64,000 nucleotides of DNA, taken from Phyto melanocephala. Lineage: Eukaryota > Arthropoda > Insecta > Diptera > Rhinophoridae. The position numbers and the translations under genes are program-made. Position 1 is the first letter of the stretch. The number at the start of each line of letters is the position of its first letter. The notes beneath the pieces were generated by a model. It saw only the letters and a list, made by a program, of their open reading frames with translations, was not told the origin of the DNA and made no database searches. The DNA is taken from assembly GCA_941918925.1 (NCBI GenBank), contig OW799234.1, positions 94,157,978 through 94,221,977 of the forward strand. The letters are read 5' to 3'. This document shows, piece by piece, positions 1 to 10,952 of this stretch.

Positions 1-189
1 CCACAAGTAGAAAGGACCTAACTCATATATTTTACAAAATTAAGTTTTTCAGTGATTTCAATACTTTTTACACAAATACACCTCGACACAGAAATTTAAT
101 GCAATTGTATGAAAAATATATTTTTACAAGCAATTTTACAAAAGAAACTACATTATCATAATTCAGTTTCAATAACGTTTTTTTCTTCA

Positions 190-560
190 CCTGTAAAGTA
201 ACAATTATTCGAGTTAGGGCCTTTCTACCTCAGTGTAGGTTTATGATTCCATGTGAAATATCTACCATATTAATTTCCAATACCATAATGTACATATTTT
301 CTGAGTGTTTATGAATAGGAGAGTCAATTGAGTAATGTCCGTTTGTCTGTATGTATGTTTAAACAAATTTTTTTAAGACCAATAAAATCGTCTGCACACA
401 TGTGTGGTACTTAAATATATGAATTATTAGGGAACAGATTTGTATTGAAAATCAGCACAATCGCCTCATAAGCTTCTGAGATATGAGCAAATAAACACGA
501 CAGCTCCTATATTTTTCCATAGTTTTACCACAAAAATTTAAGTTTTTTAATCCTCAAATA
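190..560 (-). repeat. Decayed INE-1/DINE-like repeat fragment
   Basis: Diverged copy of the repeat seen intact at 38685-40425. It shares, in order, the 'tccgtgtgaaat' type start, the 'tatgaataggagagtc' block, a short tccgtttgtctg run and the 'ctgagatatgagcaaataaacac' block. It has no coding capacity. The family call rests on resemblance to Drosophila INE-1; the limits are approximate. Confidence 0.5.
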
Positions 561-599
561 ATTTTTAAACATTTTGGTGACTTTTTATAGATATGTATG

Positions 600-1708
600 A
601 TAAAAGACAACAACACATTGAAATATTCATTTTAGACCCCATAAATCGGGGTTTCATTTTATGACGATCTAGCTATGTCCGTCCGTCTATCTGTCCGTCC
701 GTCTGTTGAAATCACGATAGAGGTCAGACCGAAAAAGCTAGGGGGCTCAAATTTTGCCAGAATATTTCTTATAGACAAGGTTTGTTTGGTATTGAAAATG
801 AAGTAAATCGCAATATCATCAAGAGAGTTATATCTCGAAATGCAAGAGTAGGGGAAAAAAACCATGTCCTTCCAACATCGAATAAAATGTAATTGTGTCC
901 AAACGCATTAATGTAGAGCCATGAAACTTTGAATGTATATTTCCTGAGTAAAAAAAAACTATTTTCCTTAAAAACTGTCAAAATCTATGAATTGGGAAAG
1001 GAGCTACAGATCAAAACGTATTAAATTTTAAAATGTAATATAAGTTACAAAATTAGATGTATGGTTCTGAAATTTTGCAAGCATCACTTCTAGGTCAAAG
1101 GCTTTGCATTAAAGGAAAATCAATTTCACACGCCCATTTTTATTCCAATCTCCGATATAACGCTTTATCTCCAATTCATATAGTATCTCTATGGACAAAG
1201 TTTTTGGAAGAATAAAGGACTATTTTGAAATATCTTAGTTGAATTTATAAGTAAAAACTACATTGACGCGCCTACTTTTCACTTAATTACTGTTAATAAA
1301 ACTTAAAAGCTTTATGAGCTTTATGTGATGATGAAATTCCGCACATATAGCTTTCTAGTCAATGTCATTGTTATGCCAGAAAATTAAGGTGACATGTCCT
1401 CTTTATCATAAATTCATATAAGTTCTATATGGACAAAGTTTTTGGAAGAATAAAGGACTATGTTGAAATATCTCTGTTTTATTTACCAGCCAATTTTAAC
1501 GCCCACTTTCAAGACTAAATTTACGAAAATATTTTAATAGCACATCGAAGTTATACAAAGAAAGTTATACATATTTTAGTATGAAGAGATTATTCAATAG
1601 CGATTACACTTAAAAAAATAATAAATTTTGAGCTATAAAAGTACATGAATTTGATGGTGGGTATCAGAAATTCGACACAGTCGAATATAATGCTCTTACT
1701 AGTTTCTT
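600..1708 (+). repeat. INE-1/DINE-like repeat, subfamily A
   Basis: Same sequence as the reverse complement of 9737-10952 and as 62625-63170. Shared landmarks are 'gacgatctagctatgtccg', the CCGTCCGTCTGT run, 'gggggctcaaattttg' and the terminal block near 1675-1700, which resembles the 'gccgaatatagcgctc' end of other members. The left end is truncated: the TATACCC hairpin is missing. The ORFs it contains are chance reading frames. Confidence 0.6.
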
Positions 1709-1729
1709 TTCATATGTGCTGTATCTCAA

Positions 1730-2045
1730 GATGACCTTACTTGTCATAATGTTCTAGCATTTTACAATAGTTTAAAAAAATTGTTCTTGCTTTTCAAGTA
1801 AAATAATACTACAGTGTACGGTATGTCTAGGGTGATGCTATTACTATTCAGATATTTGCGGCGATCGTCTTAGAAGCTGCTATGCCGGGCCTGCTGTAAT
1901 ATTTTTAAGCCGCCCTTCCATATCCGTTAAATAAATCTGTTTTAAAAAATTTAGCAAAATCGACGATTTAAATTTTATATATCACATTTATGAAGGGTCG
2001 TTCACAACAATCATACTTTTGTATGTTATTTTAAAAAAAAAATGG
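1730..2045 (+). repeat. Decayed copy of the inverted-repeat element seen at 30869-31465
   Basis: Shares ordered blocks with 30869-31465: 'ttttacaatagtttaaaaa', 'ttgcttttcaa', a 'gtacg(g/c)tatgt' block, a short GC-richer 'ccgccc' block, 'gttaaataa' and 'ggtcgttcacaacaa'. The terminal repeats are hard to see, so this is an old, damaged copy. Confidence 0.4.
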
Positions 2046-4587
2046 AATTTAGAATACCTTGCGAATTCAGTAAATATATTCACGGTTTATTGCATTTACT
2101 TTCAACTTGAGGACTGTCTTTTCCAATCCAAGGATTTTTGGGAACACCATGAAACTTTGTGTGATGAAGCAAGGCGGTCTGAGTTTAGCTAATTCTACTT
2201 CTATCTCGATCATTTTTACACAGGGAGGTATCGCCAATCATTAAGTAATTTTTTCCACCGGTGTAGTATATTATTTAGCTTTTGAAACTTCAACACGGAT
2301 ATCTTAAACATACACATCATTAAAATACATTTCTTTATCTCAAACTTGTTTGGCTTATATTCAAATAATTTAGCTAAATTTACAGCACAGTGGGATCATT
2401 CGTAAAATAAATGGATATAAATATGTAGTTAATTTAAAACTTGAAAAATCGACAAAAATATGCTAATAAAAGAAATACTAAATACTATCTAATTGCACAA
2501 AGTTTTAATATCTACTGATTGAAGAAGTTTTTAAAATTTTTGAGCTGCATATTCTATACATCAGTCAAGTTTACAATATTCCCAGCCCCAACGGTAGTGT
2601 AAAGTTTAGAAGAATTAAAAAAAATATGAAGAATTTTGTTACCATAATACTTGTTGGCTTTTATTTTAAAACACACATAAAAGTCCTAAGAGATTGTTAT
2701 TTGTATAATATATACTAACATATCTACTCTGTGCTCCTTACATACATATACACATTCATTCATTTATATAGATTTATTTGCCAACCATCCGCCATTAATA
2801 AATCGTTTATTTTTTAGAACAAACTTTAATTTATTGAAATGATTTTGAAGTAGTTTAACACCCCATCACTTTTTCTTTATTCAACTTAAGTTATATGCAG
2901 CATATGAAGAGCAGAATACTTGTCTGATAAAAGTTTTATTGAAAAACTTTTGCTGAATAACACATTCTTTCCAGCCTCACTTTTGCTACGCCTTATGATT
3001 TTGCAAGAGAGCTTAAAAAAACTTTCATTGAAATAAATGGTTCTAGATTGTCAATCGATTTATTTATATGAAAAATATTGCTTATCTATTTTTTTTTAGA
3101 AAGCATTAACAAACAACTTAAAAGAGAAACTTTAAAGTATATTTTAAGTTTAAATCTGATTAAACAATTTGGTTTGGAATAATCTCCCAAAACGACCACT
3201 TGCTGTTGATAAAACATTTTAAAATGACGACATCAAACATTGTCTTATATAAAAGGGTTGATTGAATAAGTATTGGATTTTAAAAGAAAAAAAAAATTAT
3301 AAAATACGAATTTAGTGTTTCATTAAGAATAAGCCATAAATTACTTGTTTTATTTAAGCATGTTTATTTTTTTAAATCATTTATTTGCAGAATCCACATA
3401 AAGTGGGAAAGCTTTATAATAAATCTTAAACATAATTGACAAGGACACTTTTCATTTGCCTATTATTCACAACTTAAGAGTCTGCAAATGGGTATGAAGA
3501 GTTTGGAATTTTTAAAGGAAGCTATAAATTCAACACTTAATAAATCATTCAGTTTAAGTAAAGTCGTCAGGATTTTTTTTAGCTGTAAACAAATGTTGTT
3601 AACAGCCTTGTTTTCGTATAAATACTAGTTTTTAGGTTAATTGTTCAACAATATATTTATTTATTCATTTATTTATTTTGTTAGAATGTATTATTATCTT
3701 TTTAAGTGGAAGTGGTGGAAGCAGATAAATAAAATATTTACAAACATAACTAATGCCAGTTTGCCGCAGGCCTTTTAAATAAAACTTATTTTACTTTATT
3801 TCTTTAATTTTTATTTTTTTTTTCTTGTTTCTTTCGTTATATTTGTTTACTGTTTGGATCTTTAAAGATAGGTTTGTGTTGATACAAATTTTTTATATTT
3901 TTTAGGAACTATTTTTTCTTAACTTTGTTTTTAATAAAACAACAAAAACATATTTGCTTCTAACGCCTCGGGATATACTTTTTAATGCTTTGAAAGTTTT
4001 ATCAATTTCTATAATAAAAAAAAATTACTTCACAAAATTCATTAAATATCCTTAGGGATCTTTAAATTAGTTGTTATCTTTTAGTAATGCCAGACAATGG
4101 TACAATACATCATTATTGTTTATTTATATTATGTTGTTTAGCTAATGGGCAAAATTTAAAACTCTTGCTGTCAAATATACAATTTTCTAATATTAAAACA
4201 AAAGATATCTATAAAATATTTTTTTATATTCCATCTGAAAAAGAAATACCCAAAGGTAGGAGAAAATAAAAAATATATGCTAATAAATAGTAGTCATCAA
4301 ATCAGTTATTTAGTTGAATTGTGACAACATTAAACATAACAATATAATAAGATCTAAAAGGTTTTCCAATAAGAGTGTTATGATTTCTTAAAAAAAACAC
4401 AAGCTTTTTATTAAGGAAATTCTTGGACAGTTTTGTTGGTTTACTGCACTTCTCAGATAAAAGTGAGCCTTGGTTTAGTGGAAATAGTGTTCGAATCGAA
4501 TCGAATTCGTTCCTGCAGAAGAAGTCGTGAAGGCCATTTGAATGACGTTTTATTTAGAACTTATATGATTCGAGTGTACTTCACATT
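2046..4587. other. AT-rich intronic or flanking DNA without recognisable genes
   Basis: About 2.5 kb of low-complexity AT-rich sequence with poly-T tracts and an ATTTATTT-rich patch near 3650-3690. The only reading frame (4087-4269, 60 codons) has no recognisable motif and AT-biased composition. I see no splice-flanked KChIP exon here. Confidence 0.6.
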
Positions 4588-5050
4588 CTTTAGGTTAGGT
4601 TAGGTTAGATTAGGTTAGATTCGGCGGCCGCCCGAAGGCATAGCTCACTTGGGTCCTCCGAGGGTCCCGTTGTGATACCGTTTGTCTATGTCCTCTGGCC
4701 GTCGTTCCTCAGCCATCCTGTCCTGTTTACGAAAGTATGGATCTTTCCCAGTTCAACTGTGGAAAGACAAGTTTTACTTACAAGTATTCGCTGACCTAGA
4801 ATGTGGTGTCTCAGGTCCCCGAATGCAGGACAATTACAGGGAAGACGTTCAGTTATCTCCTCCTCTTCCTCGTTATCGCAACTTCTGTAGAAGTCGTTGT
4901 AAGGGATATTTAGCCTTTTCGCATGTGTACCTATAGGCCAGTGTCCGGTAATGACCGCTATGAGGTTCCTAAGGTGGATTCGAGAATATTCACTGCATAT
5001 TGCGTTCTATTCGCATCCATGTCAGGCCAGATCTTTCTGGTTTCACATTC
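4588..5050 (-). mobile_element. 3' end of a non-LTR retrotransposon (LINE)
   Basis: Near-identical in inverse orientation to 54889-55517. On the minus strand it encodes the C-terminal tail typical of Jockey/I/R1-type LINE ORF2: a cysteine/histidine knuckle with an acidic EEE stretch after the RNase H region. The frame is broken by stops. The element ends at 4590-4620 in TTAGG-like repeats that act as its 3' tail. Being 5'-truncated is usual for target-primed LINE insertions. A dead copy. Confidence 0.75.
4590..4620. repeat. TTAGG-like short tandem repeat (LINE tail)
   Basis: About six TTAGG/TTAGA units, the reverse complement of the AACCT repeats at 55498-55517 where the sister LINE copy ends. 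Its position at the 3' terminus in both copies shows that it belongs to the retrotransposon. Confidence 0.8.
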
Positions 5051-5523
5051 TTCTTCTTCTTCTTTTTCAAGAAATCATATCAGCCTTATTGGAAAACCTT
5101 TTTAAAATAAAACAAAAAAACCACCATGACATAAATAATTACAAAGAAGTTTTTGCACAATCTAACATATGGACATTTCCATGAATATGTCAACCACGAC
5201 TGAAAAAATAAAAACTCTTGAAAGTTTTTCAATATAAGTTTATTGATAAGAAAAACTCTCAAATTTTACTATGCGCAGGTATTAAGGGCTTATTAAATTA
5301 TTTTAAGAGCAATAATAAGACTTTAATCTGATTATCTCTTTGACATATTAAAGAATTGCAATCAACTATTTTTTTTTTGCAACTAAATTGTAAAAATAAA
5401 TTGTAATTGTAAATGTGCTTTAAAATTAAGGTAACAACAACAATTAACAAGATCCATAAGAAAAAAGAAAATATAGAGTCCAGTTAGCGGTATTCTTTTG
5501 ATTTCCCTTGGATTTTATTTAAA

Positions 5524-6040
5524 TGTCACGTACGTAGTGCAAAAACATAATTTGTTTCCGCCATTCGTATTTGAACAGTAGCAAGAGCACCTAATTTAGA
5601 ATTTAATTTTTTTTTCTTAACATAATATAAATGTTATTACCTAAGAATAATATTAGAGAAAAATCTTTCGCGTACGCTATGTCACGAACGATGTTAAATT
5701 GAATTTATTATAAAATAATTTAAAGTTTGTTTTTAATTAAGTATGATGGATTTTAAATAAAAAACATTTGGTTTAGTGTAAGAAATTAAAAAAAAAATAC
5801 CTCCCAAAATTCACAGATTTTTTCATATTTCCATATTTACCTCAAAATCACTTCTATTTTATGTCACGTACGATATATTCTTATTTTTCTGGATATTTTA
5901 GAAAACAATGATTCGAATATAATTAAATTTTTTTTAAATAAAGTACTATTTGAATGAAACATAAAGATATAATATAGTTTCAGTTACTCTTACTTTTGCA
6001 AAAATTACTCCACTTTTAAGCAGTACAAATGTCACGTACG
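5524..6040. repeat. Four spaced TGTCACGTACG motifs
   Basis: The 11-mer TGTCACGTACG occurs at 5524-5534, 5862-5872 and 6030-6040, with a one-base variant (TGTCACGAACG) at 5680-5690. Spacing is 156, 182 and 168 bases. The core CGTACG is palindromic. The surrounding sequence is AT-rich and non-coding. Function unknown; it may be the inside of an unrecognised transposon. Confidence 0.5.
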
Positions 6041-6344
6041 ATGACATGGAAATTCCCATATACGATTATAGACATAAGTAATAGTAGACAAGTAGCACTA
6101 CACAAACACTTTCATTTATTTTATTTCACCAAACGCACTGAATATTTAAAAATTTTGATCAAAACTCCAAAAAAACAAACAAAAATTAACTTACGTGTCC
6201 TCTCTCCAAGGTACTGGATATCCACAATGGGAGATTTCTTTTTCTTAACCAATTTAAAGCGTTAAAGCAATTTATTTATATCTGTCGGTTGTAGTTGTCA
6301 TTTAACTTTTAATTGTAAGTTTTAATATAAAGGCCGTAGTGTTC

Positions 6345-6690
6345 TATCAAAACTCGCCTCTCAATAAGTCCATTGTTAGGCGTGCTGTGTGACATGTGGC
6401 ACCGTATTGTTGAAACCACATGTCATGCAAGTCAAGCTCTTGCATTTTGGGCAAAAAAAAGTTGGATATCATCTCACGGTAGCGCTCACCATTCACAGTT
6501 ACGAAAAAGTACGGTCCAATGATACCACCAGCCCATAAACCCCACCAAGCTGTGACTTTTTCTGGATGCATTGGTAGCTCTTGCAATGCTTCTGGCTGAT
6601 CTTCACTCCAAAATCGACAATTCTGCTTATTAACGTACCCATTGAGCCAAAAAAAAGCTTCGTCGATGAACACAATTTTTCGATAAGAAG
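6345..6690 (-). pseudogene. Fossil Tc1/mariner-superfamily transposase fragment
   Basis: The minus strand encodes a central transposase segment with the DEA(F)FWLNGYVNKQNCR block, 'LPMHPEKVTAWWGLW', 'GPYFF', 'VNGERYREMI' and 'DMWFQQYGATCHTA'. In active relatives the last block reads QQDGATCHTA, so the second catalytic Asp is Tyr here. It lacks the N-terminal DNA-binding part and everything after LLRGEF. Both termini are gone. A dead remnant lying just upstream of a KChIP exon. Confidence 0.85.
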
Positions 6691-6764
6691 CGCGCGATGA
6701 ACTTTGTTAACAGAGCACGCATTAGCATACATGCATACATGCATTAGCTAGTATTAAAAAAGAA

Positions 6765-7010
6765 AACGAAAATAAACAATTAAGAGCACTATATTCGGCT
6801 GTGCGGTATTTTAAATATCCACTACAAATTTCGTTTTACTTTAATAGCACAAAAATTGTTATTATTATTTTGTTATTAAAAGTGATCGCTATTGAATTAA
6901 TCTCTTTATAAATACAAAAAAACTATATAGGTATTACTTTCTTTGTGTAACTTCGATTTACGATTAATTTATATTTAGTCTTATAATGAAACGTTACGTA
7001 CTTCTATATT
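6765..7010 (-). repeat. INE-1/DINE-like fragment, subfamily A
   Basis: Begins with 'taagagcactatattcggctgtg' type sequence, followed by 'aaaaattgttattattatt', 'aatctctttata' and 'ctttgtgtaacttcga', in the same order as the left part of 9737-10952. Truncated after about 250 bases, some 180 bases before the KChIP splice acceptor. Confidence 0.6.
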
Positions 7011-7194
7011 AGGAGTGATACTACTCACTACTTTTTACTAAAATATTGTATTTTGATGGAAACTGAAGAGTATAGTTTGGTACCTATTGGTATTGAAGTT
7101 AATATTTTTAAAAAATCTTAGTTAAATAAAATTTTAAATTTTTGTACAAAGTTATAATTGATCTTTTAATCTTTTATATTTTTTTCTTATACAG

Positions 7195-7386
7195 ATTCCG
7201 AACTAGAAGAATTTGAAACACCGGCACGTTATCGACCAGATTCCCTTAGTGCTTTAAGTCGTTCCACCCGCTTTACGGAAGATGAAATTAAACGAATTTA
7301 TCGTGGTTTTAAGGCTGAATGTCCAACTGGTGTTGTCAAGGAGGAAACCTTCAAACTAATTTATTCCCAATTCTTCCCCCAGGGAG
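7195..7386 (+). CDS. KChIP: KChIP-like calcium sensor, internal exon (N-terminal part of the core)
   Basis: Encodes 63 whole codons plus split codons at both ends, reading (D)SELEEFETPARYRPDSLS and on to 'IYRGFKAECPTG' and 'LIYSQFFPQG'. These are signatures of the neuronal calcium sensor superfamily; RYRP and ELEEFE point to KChIPs, cytosolic EF-hand subunits of Kv4 (Shal) channels. This stretch holds the degenerate, non-binding first EF-hand (the CPTG region). The acceptor is a T-rich tract followed by ACAG (ends 7194). The donor after the lone G of an Ala codon is GTTCGT, weaker than the usual GTAAGT. The next exon supplies CT, completing the codon. Upstream coding exons are outside the window. 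Confidence 0.9.
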
Positions 7387-8039
7387 GTTCGTGCGGTACA
7401 GTATATTTTGTTTTGTTAACATTTTTCTAATCACTAGTTACTAATGCCTGTCAAAAAAAAATATTGTGTCTATTGTTTATTTTCTTTTTCTGCTTCCATT
7501 ATCTTTCTAATTAATGCTGTGTTTTAGCAACAGTAATCATTAAGTAGATAATTTGTACAAAAGCAAAAGTGTTTCAAAATAACAAAAATATATTTTAGAA
7601 AATTTTTTCATCAAACAATTGGTATTATATTATCTATATTTGTTTTCCTTTCATGTGATATTCTTTTTCATTTCATGTAATCCCTTTAATTGATTAATTA
7701 TTAAGTTTATAAAAACATTTCCAAATTAGTCTAGTTACACGCTTTATGTATATGAACTTATTATTATTATTATTTTGTTGTAAGAATAATATTACTGAAC
7801 CTACGTTCTCATTGAAATATTTGCTCAAGTTAGCGTAACCACTATTTTTGGTAAATAAATATTAATTGTTATATACTTATTATAATACCAAATATCTTAA
7901 AAACATATATAATATATAATGATAATATATAATTGATAATGCAATAAGATTCAGTCAAGAAAATTTTTAATTAAGCATTAATTTAGTGGTGACGTCTATT
8001 TTGTGAAATATTTGCCTTATATGAACACACCTGTACTGA

Positions 8040-8590
8040 TTAAAATTAATGATTCAATTTACAACCCTAGTTGTATCGTACTATTGGTACTATTTTTGTA
8101 TGTGTTTACAGTACTGTATGCTTGTTGTTGGTAATTTCCATTGAAACATTTTGTATAACAATACTATTTCATTTCATTTCATTTTGTTTTTAAAGTGGTG
8201 TATTAGACTCATACAGGGATGGAAAATTATTTTTTTTTTTTTCAAAATCTAATAATAATTTGTGTAGATTTTTTTTCTTCCTAAATAGTAAATATGTAAA
8301 AAATTTGTAATTGTGAATTTTTTTATATTTGCCTAAAATTTTTACTAAAAATTGTTTTAAAAATTTTTTGTAGCTCCAAAGTAATAAGATTTCATCAGCT
8401 TTCCCATTCCTGTTTTTCAGCTTTCCCATTCCTGTTTTTTATTCGACTGGCATTTAATAATTTTTGACATTTAACAATACAAGCATACATCGATACAACA
8501 GAAATTGTGTTTACAAGTAAACAAACAAAAACTGTACATCAATAGACGATACAGAATACAATACAAGAATGTGAATTAAACAAATATTTT
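8040..8590 (+). repeat. Dispersed repeat, copy 1 (sister at 46435-47300)
   Basis: Shares with 46435-47300 the blocks 'cacaaccctagttgtatcgta', 'ttgttgttggtaatttcca', 'ctatttcatttcattt' and 'actcatacagggatggaaaa', and further right 'tttaacaatac..caacagaaat'. Inside, 'cagggatggaaaa' (8213) faces a doubled 'ctttcccattcctg' (8398 and 8422), an imperfect inverted pair like hAT-type ends. Non-coding; the class is not certain. Confidence 0.55.
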
Positions 8591-9300
8591 TATATTTTAA
8601 TGCAAATGGCTTTGATAGTAGTAATTAGACTCACATATTTTTAAGATTAGGTTTACATTTAAGAAATACTATATTTTAAGAAAGTTTTATACATGTTATG
8701 TTAAAATAGTTTAACTCAGACTAGCAAATTATTAAAGCATTATTTTTTCTTATTTAAAATTAATTTTGTGTTAAACTATTACTTCAGAATAATACTTTAT
8801 ATAAAATTTATGTATATGCATTTAGGTTTTATAAACACTTGGGATTATTATGACCAAATAAAAAACAAAAACAATTTTTCTAAGTGTGGTATAACCGGGC
8901 TGTAGTTTCTGTTTAATATAAACCTGCTTACAGTTTATTATTAATTTTTTACTCGTAAAGGCTGAGAAGATTAAATAAAAATAAAACATGGAAAGTATTT
9001 TTTAATGCACATCCAATTAACTTTATTTATTAGATAATTTTATAGCATTAATATTCACATATTATTTCGGAAATATAGACGCCATAGAAAGTACATGCAT
9101 GACATAGACAGAAGGTCTTATTGTCATACTCGTTTTTAAGTAAATCAGGCTTTGTTTCTGCTATACAGTGCCAAGTATTCATTTCCACGAGCTTAATCGT
9201 ATCTGGTTATCCTGCAAGACTTTCAATTTTCCACAAGAAAATTATATAAAGACTTCAAAACACATAAACGAGATGGCCTGTAAACAGGTTATTTTCTTTT
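8591..9300. other. Intronic DNA, nothing recognised
   Basis: AT-rich sequence without conserved motifs, open frames of note, or repeats shared elsewhere in the window that I can see. Confidence 0.6.
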
Positions 9301-9560
9301 AGTTTTTTTATTTGTTCATTGAATTAATCCCGCACAATGTGATATGTGGCACTATTCTGCCGAAACCAAATGTCTGATACACTGATTCTATTCACGAAAA
9401 AGTTAATAAGCATGCCTGTCTGCCACTCACCGTTGACTGTAACGTTATGACCGTTAAAACATGTGGACTAATGTGTCCACTGACCCATAAAGTGCACCAA
9501 ATAACGAGTTTTTCTAGATGTCTCGTGACATATTCTTTTAAGCAAAAATGGGCTTACTTT
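9300..9560 (-). pseudogene. Fossil Tc1/mariner transposase fragment
   Basis: Minus-strand translation gives 'NGHNVTVNGEWQTGMLINFF' followed by 'SDIWFRQNSATYHIT', matching the mariner block VTVNGERYREM..FF..WFQQDGATCHTA. The catalytic Asp is Asn here. Stops lie on both sides. An inactive remnant. Confidence 0.75.
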
Positions 9561-9736
9561 TTAAGAATCATAAAACAAACAAAAAATACGTTAATTTTTA
9601 GTATTGTATTATTCAAACTCCTACACCGGTACATAAGTTAGTTATATGATTTTAATTCGTCGGGACTGACTGATTTTTATGAACTAGAGAAGATTTTAAG
9701 ATAAAGAGATTTCGATAGAACCAGGTTAAAATAGTA

Positions 9737-10952
9737 ACAAGTAAGAGCACTATATTAGGCTGTGCCGAATCTTTTATACCCACCACCAATTTGATGTACT
9801 TTTATAGCTCAGAATTTATTATTTTTTTATTAACAGTAATCACTATGGAATAATCTCTTTATACTAAAATATGTATCACTCTCTTTGTATAACATCGACA
9901 TGTTAGTAAAATATTTTCGTAAATTTAGTCTTTCGATGAAAGTGGACGTTAAAGTAGGCGTGTCAATAAAGTTTCTGCTAATAAATACAACTTAGATATT
10001 GCAATATAGTCCTTTACTTTCCCAAAAACTTTGTCAATAGAGAAATTATATGAATATAAGATAAAACGTTATAGGGGAGGTGGGCGTAAAAGTTGGCGTG
10101 TCACATTTATTTTCTGGCATAACAATGAAATTGACTTCTTATTTTGTAGGTCTCATGAGCTTTTAAATTTCTTTAACAATAGATAACTTGAAAAGTGGGC
10201 TTTATAGTAGGCGTGTCGAAGTTATTTCTGCTAATGAATACAACCCAGATATTTTAATATTGCTCATTATTATTCCAAAATCTTTATAAATAGAGCAATT
10301 ATATGAATTTAAGATATATCGTTATATAGGAAGTGGGCGTGTAACATTTATTTTCCCTCAGTACAAAGCCTTCGACCAAAAAGTCATGTTTGCAAAATTT
10401 CAGAATCGTACATATAGTTTTGTCAGTTTTATTACGTTTTAAATTTCAAATATACACTGCGCGGTATAAATTTTCGTACATTTTGATCTATAACTCCTTT
10501 CCTAATGCATAGATTTAAGAAATTTTTGGGAAGAAATATTTTTTTGATTCGAGAAATATATATCTGAAGTTTCATGACTCTACGTTAATGATTTAGGACA
10601 CAATTTAATTTTATTCGATGTTGGAAGGACACGGTTTTTTTACCTACTCTTGCATTACGAGCTGTAACTCTTTCCCTGATATTCCGATTTAGTCCATTTT
10701 CAATACAAAGCAAACCTTGTGTATAAGAAATATTCTGGAAAAATTTGAGCACCATAGCTTTTCGGTCCGACCTCTATCGTGCTTTTAACAGACGGACAGA
10801 CGGACGGACGAACATAGCTAGATCGTCATAAAATAAAACCCCTATTCAGAGTAAAAATAATTAGTGGGGTCTAAAATTGATATTTCGATGTGTTACAAAC
10901 GGAATGACAAAATGAATATACCCCCACCATTTTTTTGTTGGCGGGTATAAAA
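9737..10952 (-). repeat. INE-1/DINE-like repeat, subfamily A, near full length
   Basis: The left edge begins 'aacaagtaagagcactatat', with a TTAGGCTGTGCCGAA hairpin-like block and TATACCCACCACC. The right edge carries ATACCCCCACCA and GGCGGGTATAAAAA. The interior has two reiterated 'gtgggcgt..cgtgtc' segments and the usual ACGGACAGACGGACGGACG run. Both ends are present, so this is the reference copy for subfamily A in this window. Confidence 0.7.

Noticed and set aside
4590..4620. TTAGG run as an interstitial telomere
   Set aside because: It sits exactly at the 3' end of a LINE in both copies, so it is better explained as the retrotransposon tail.
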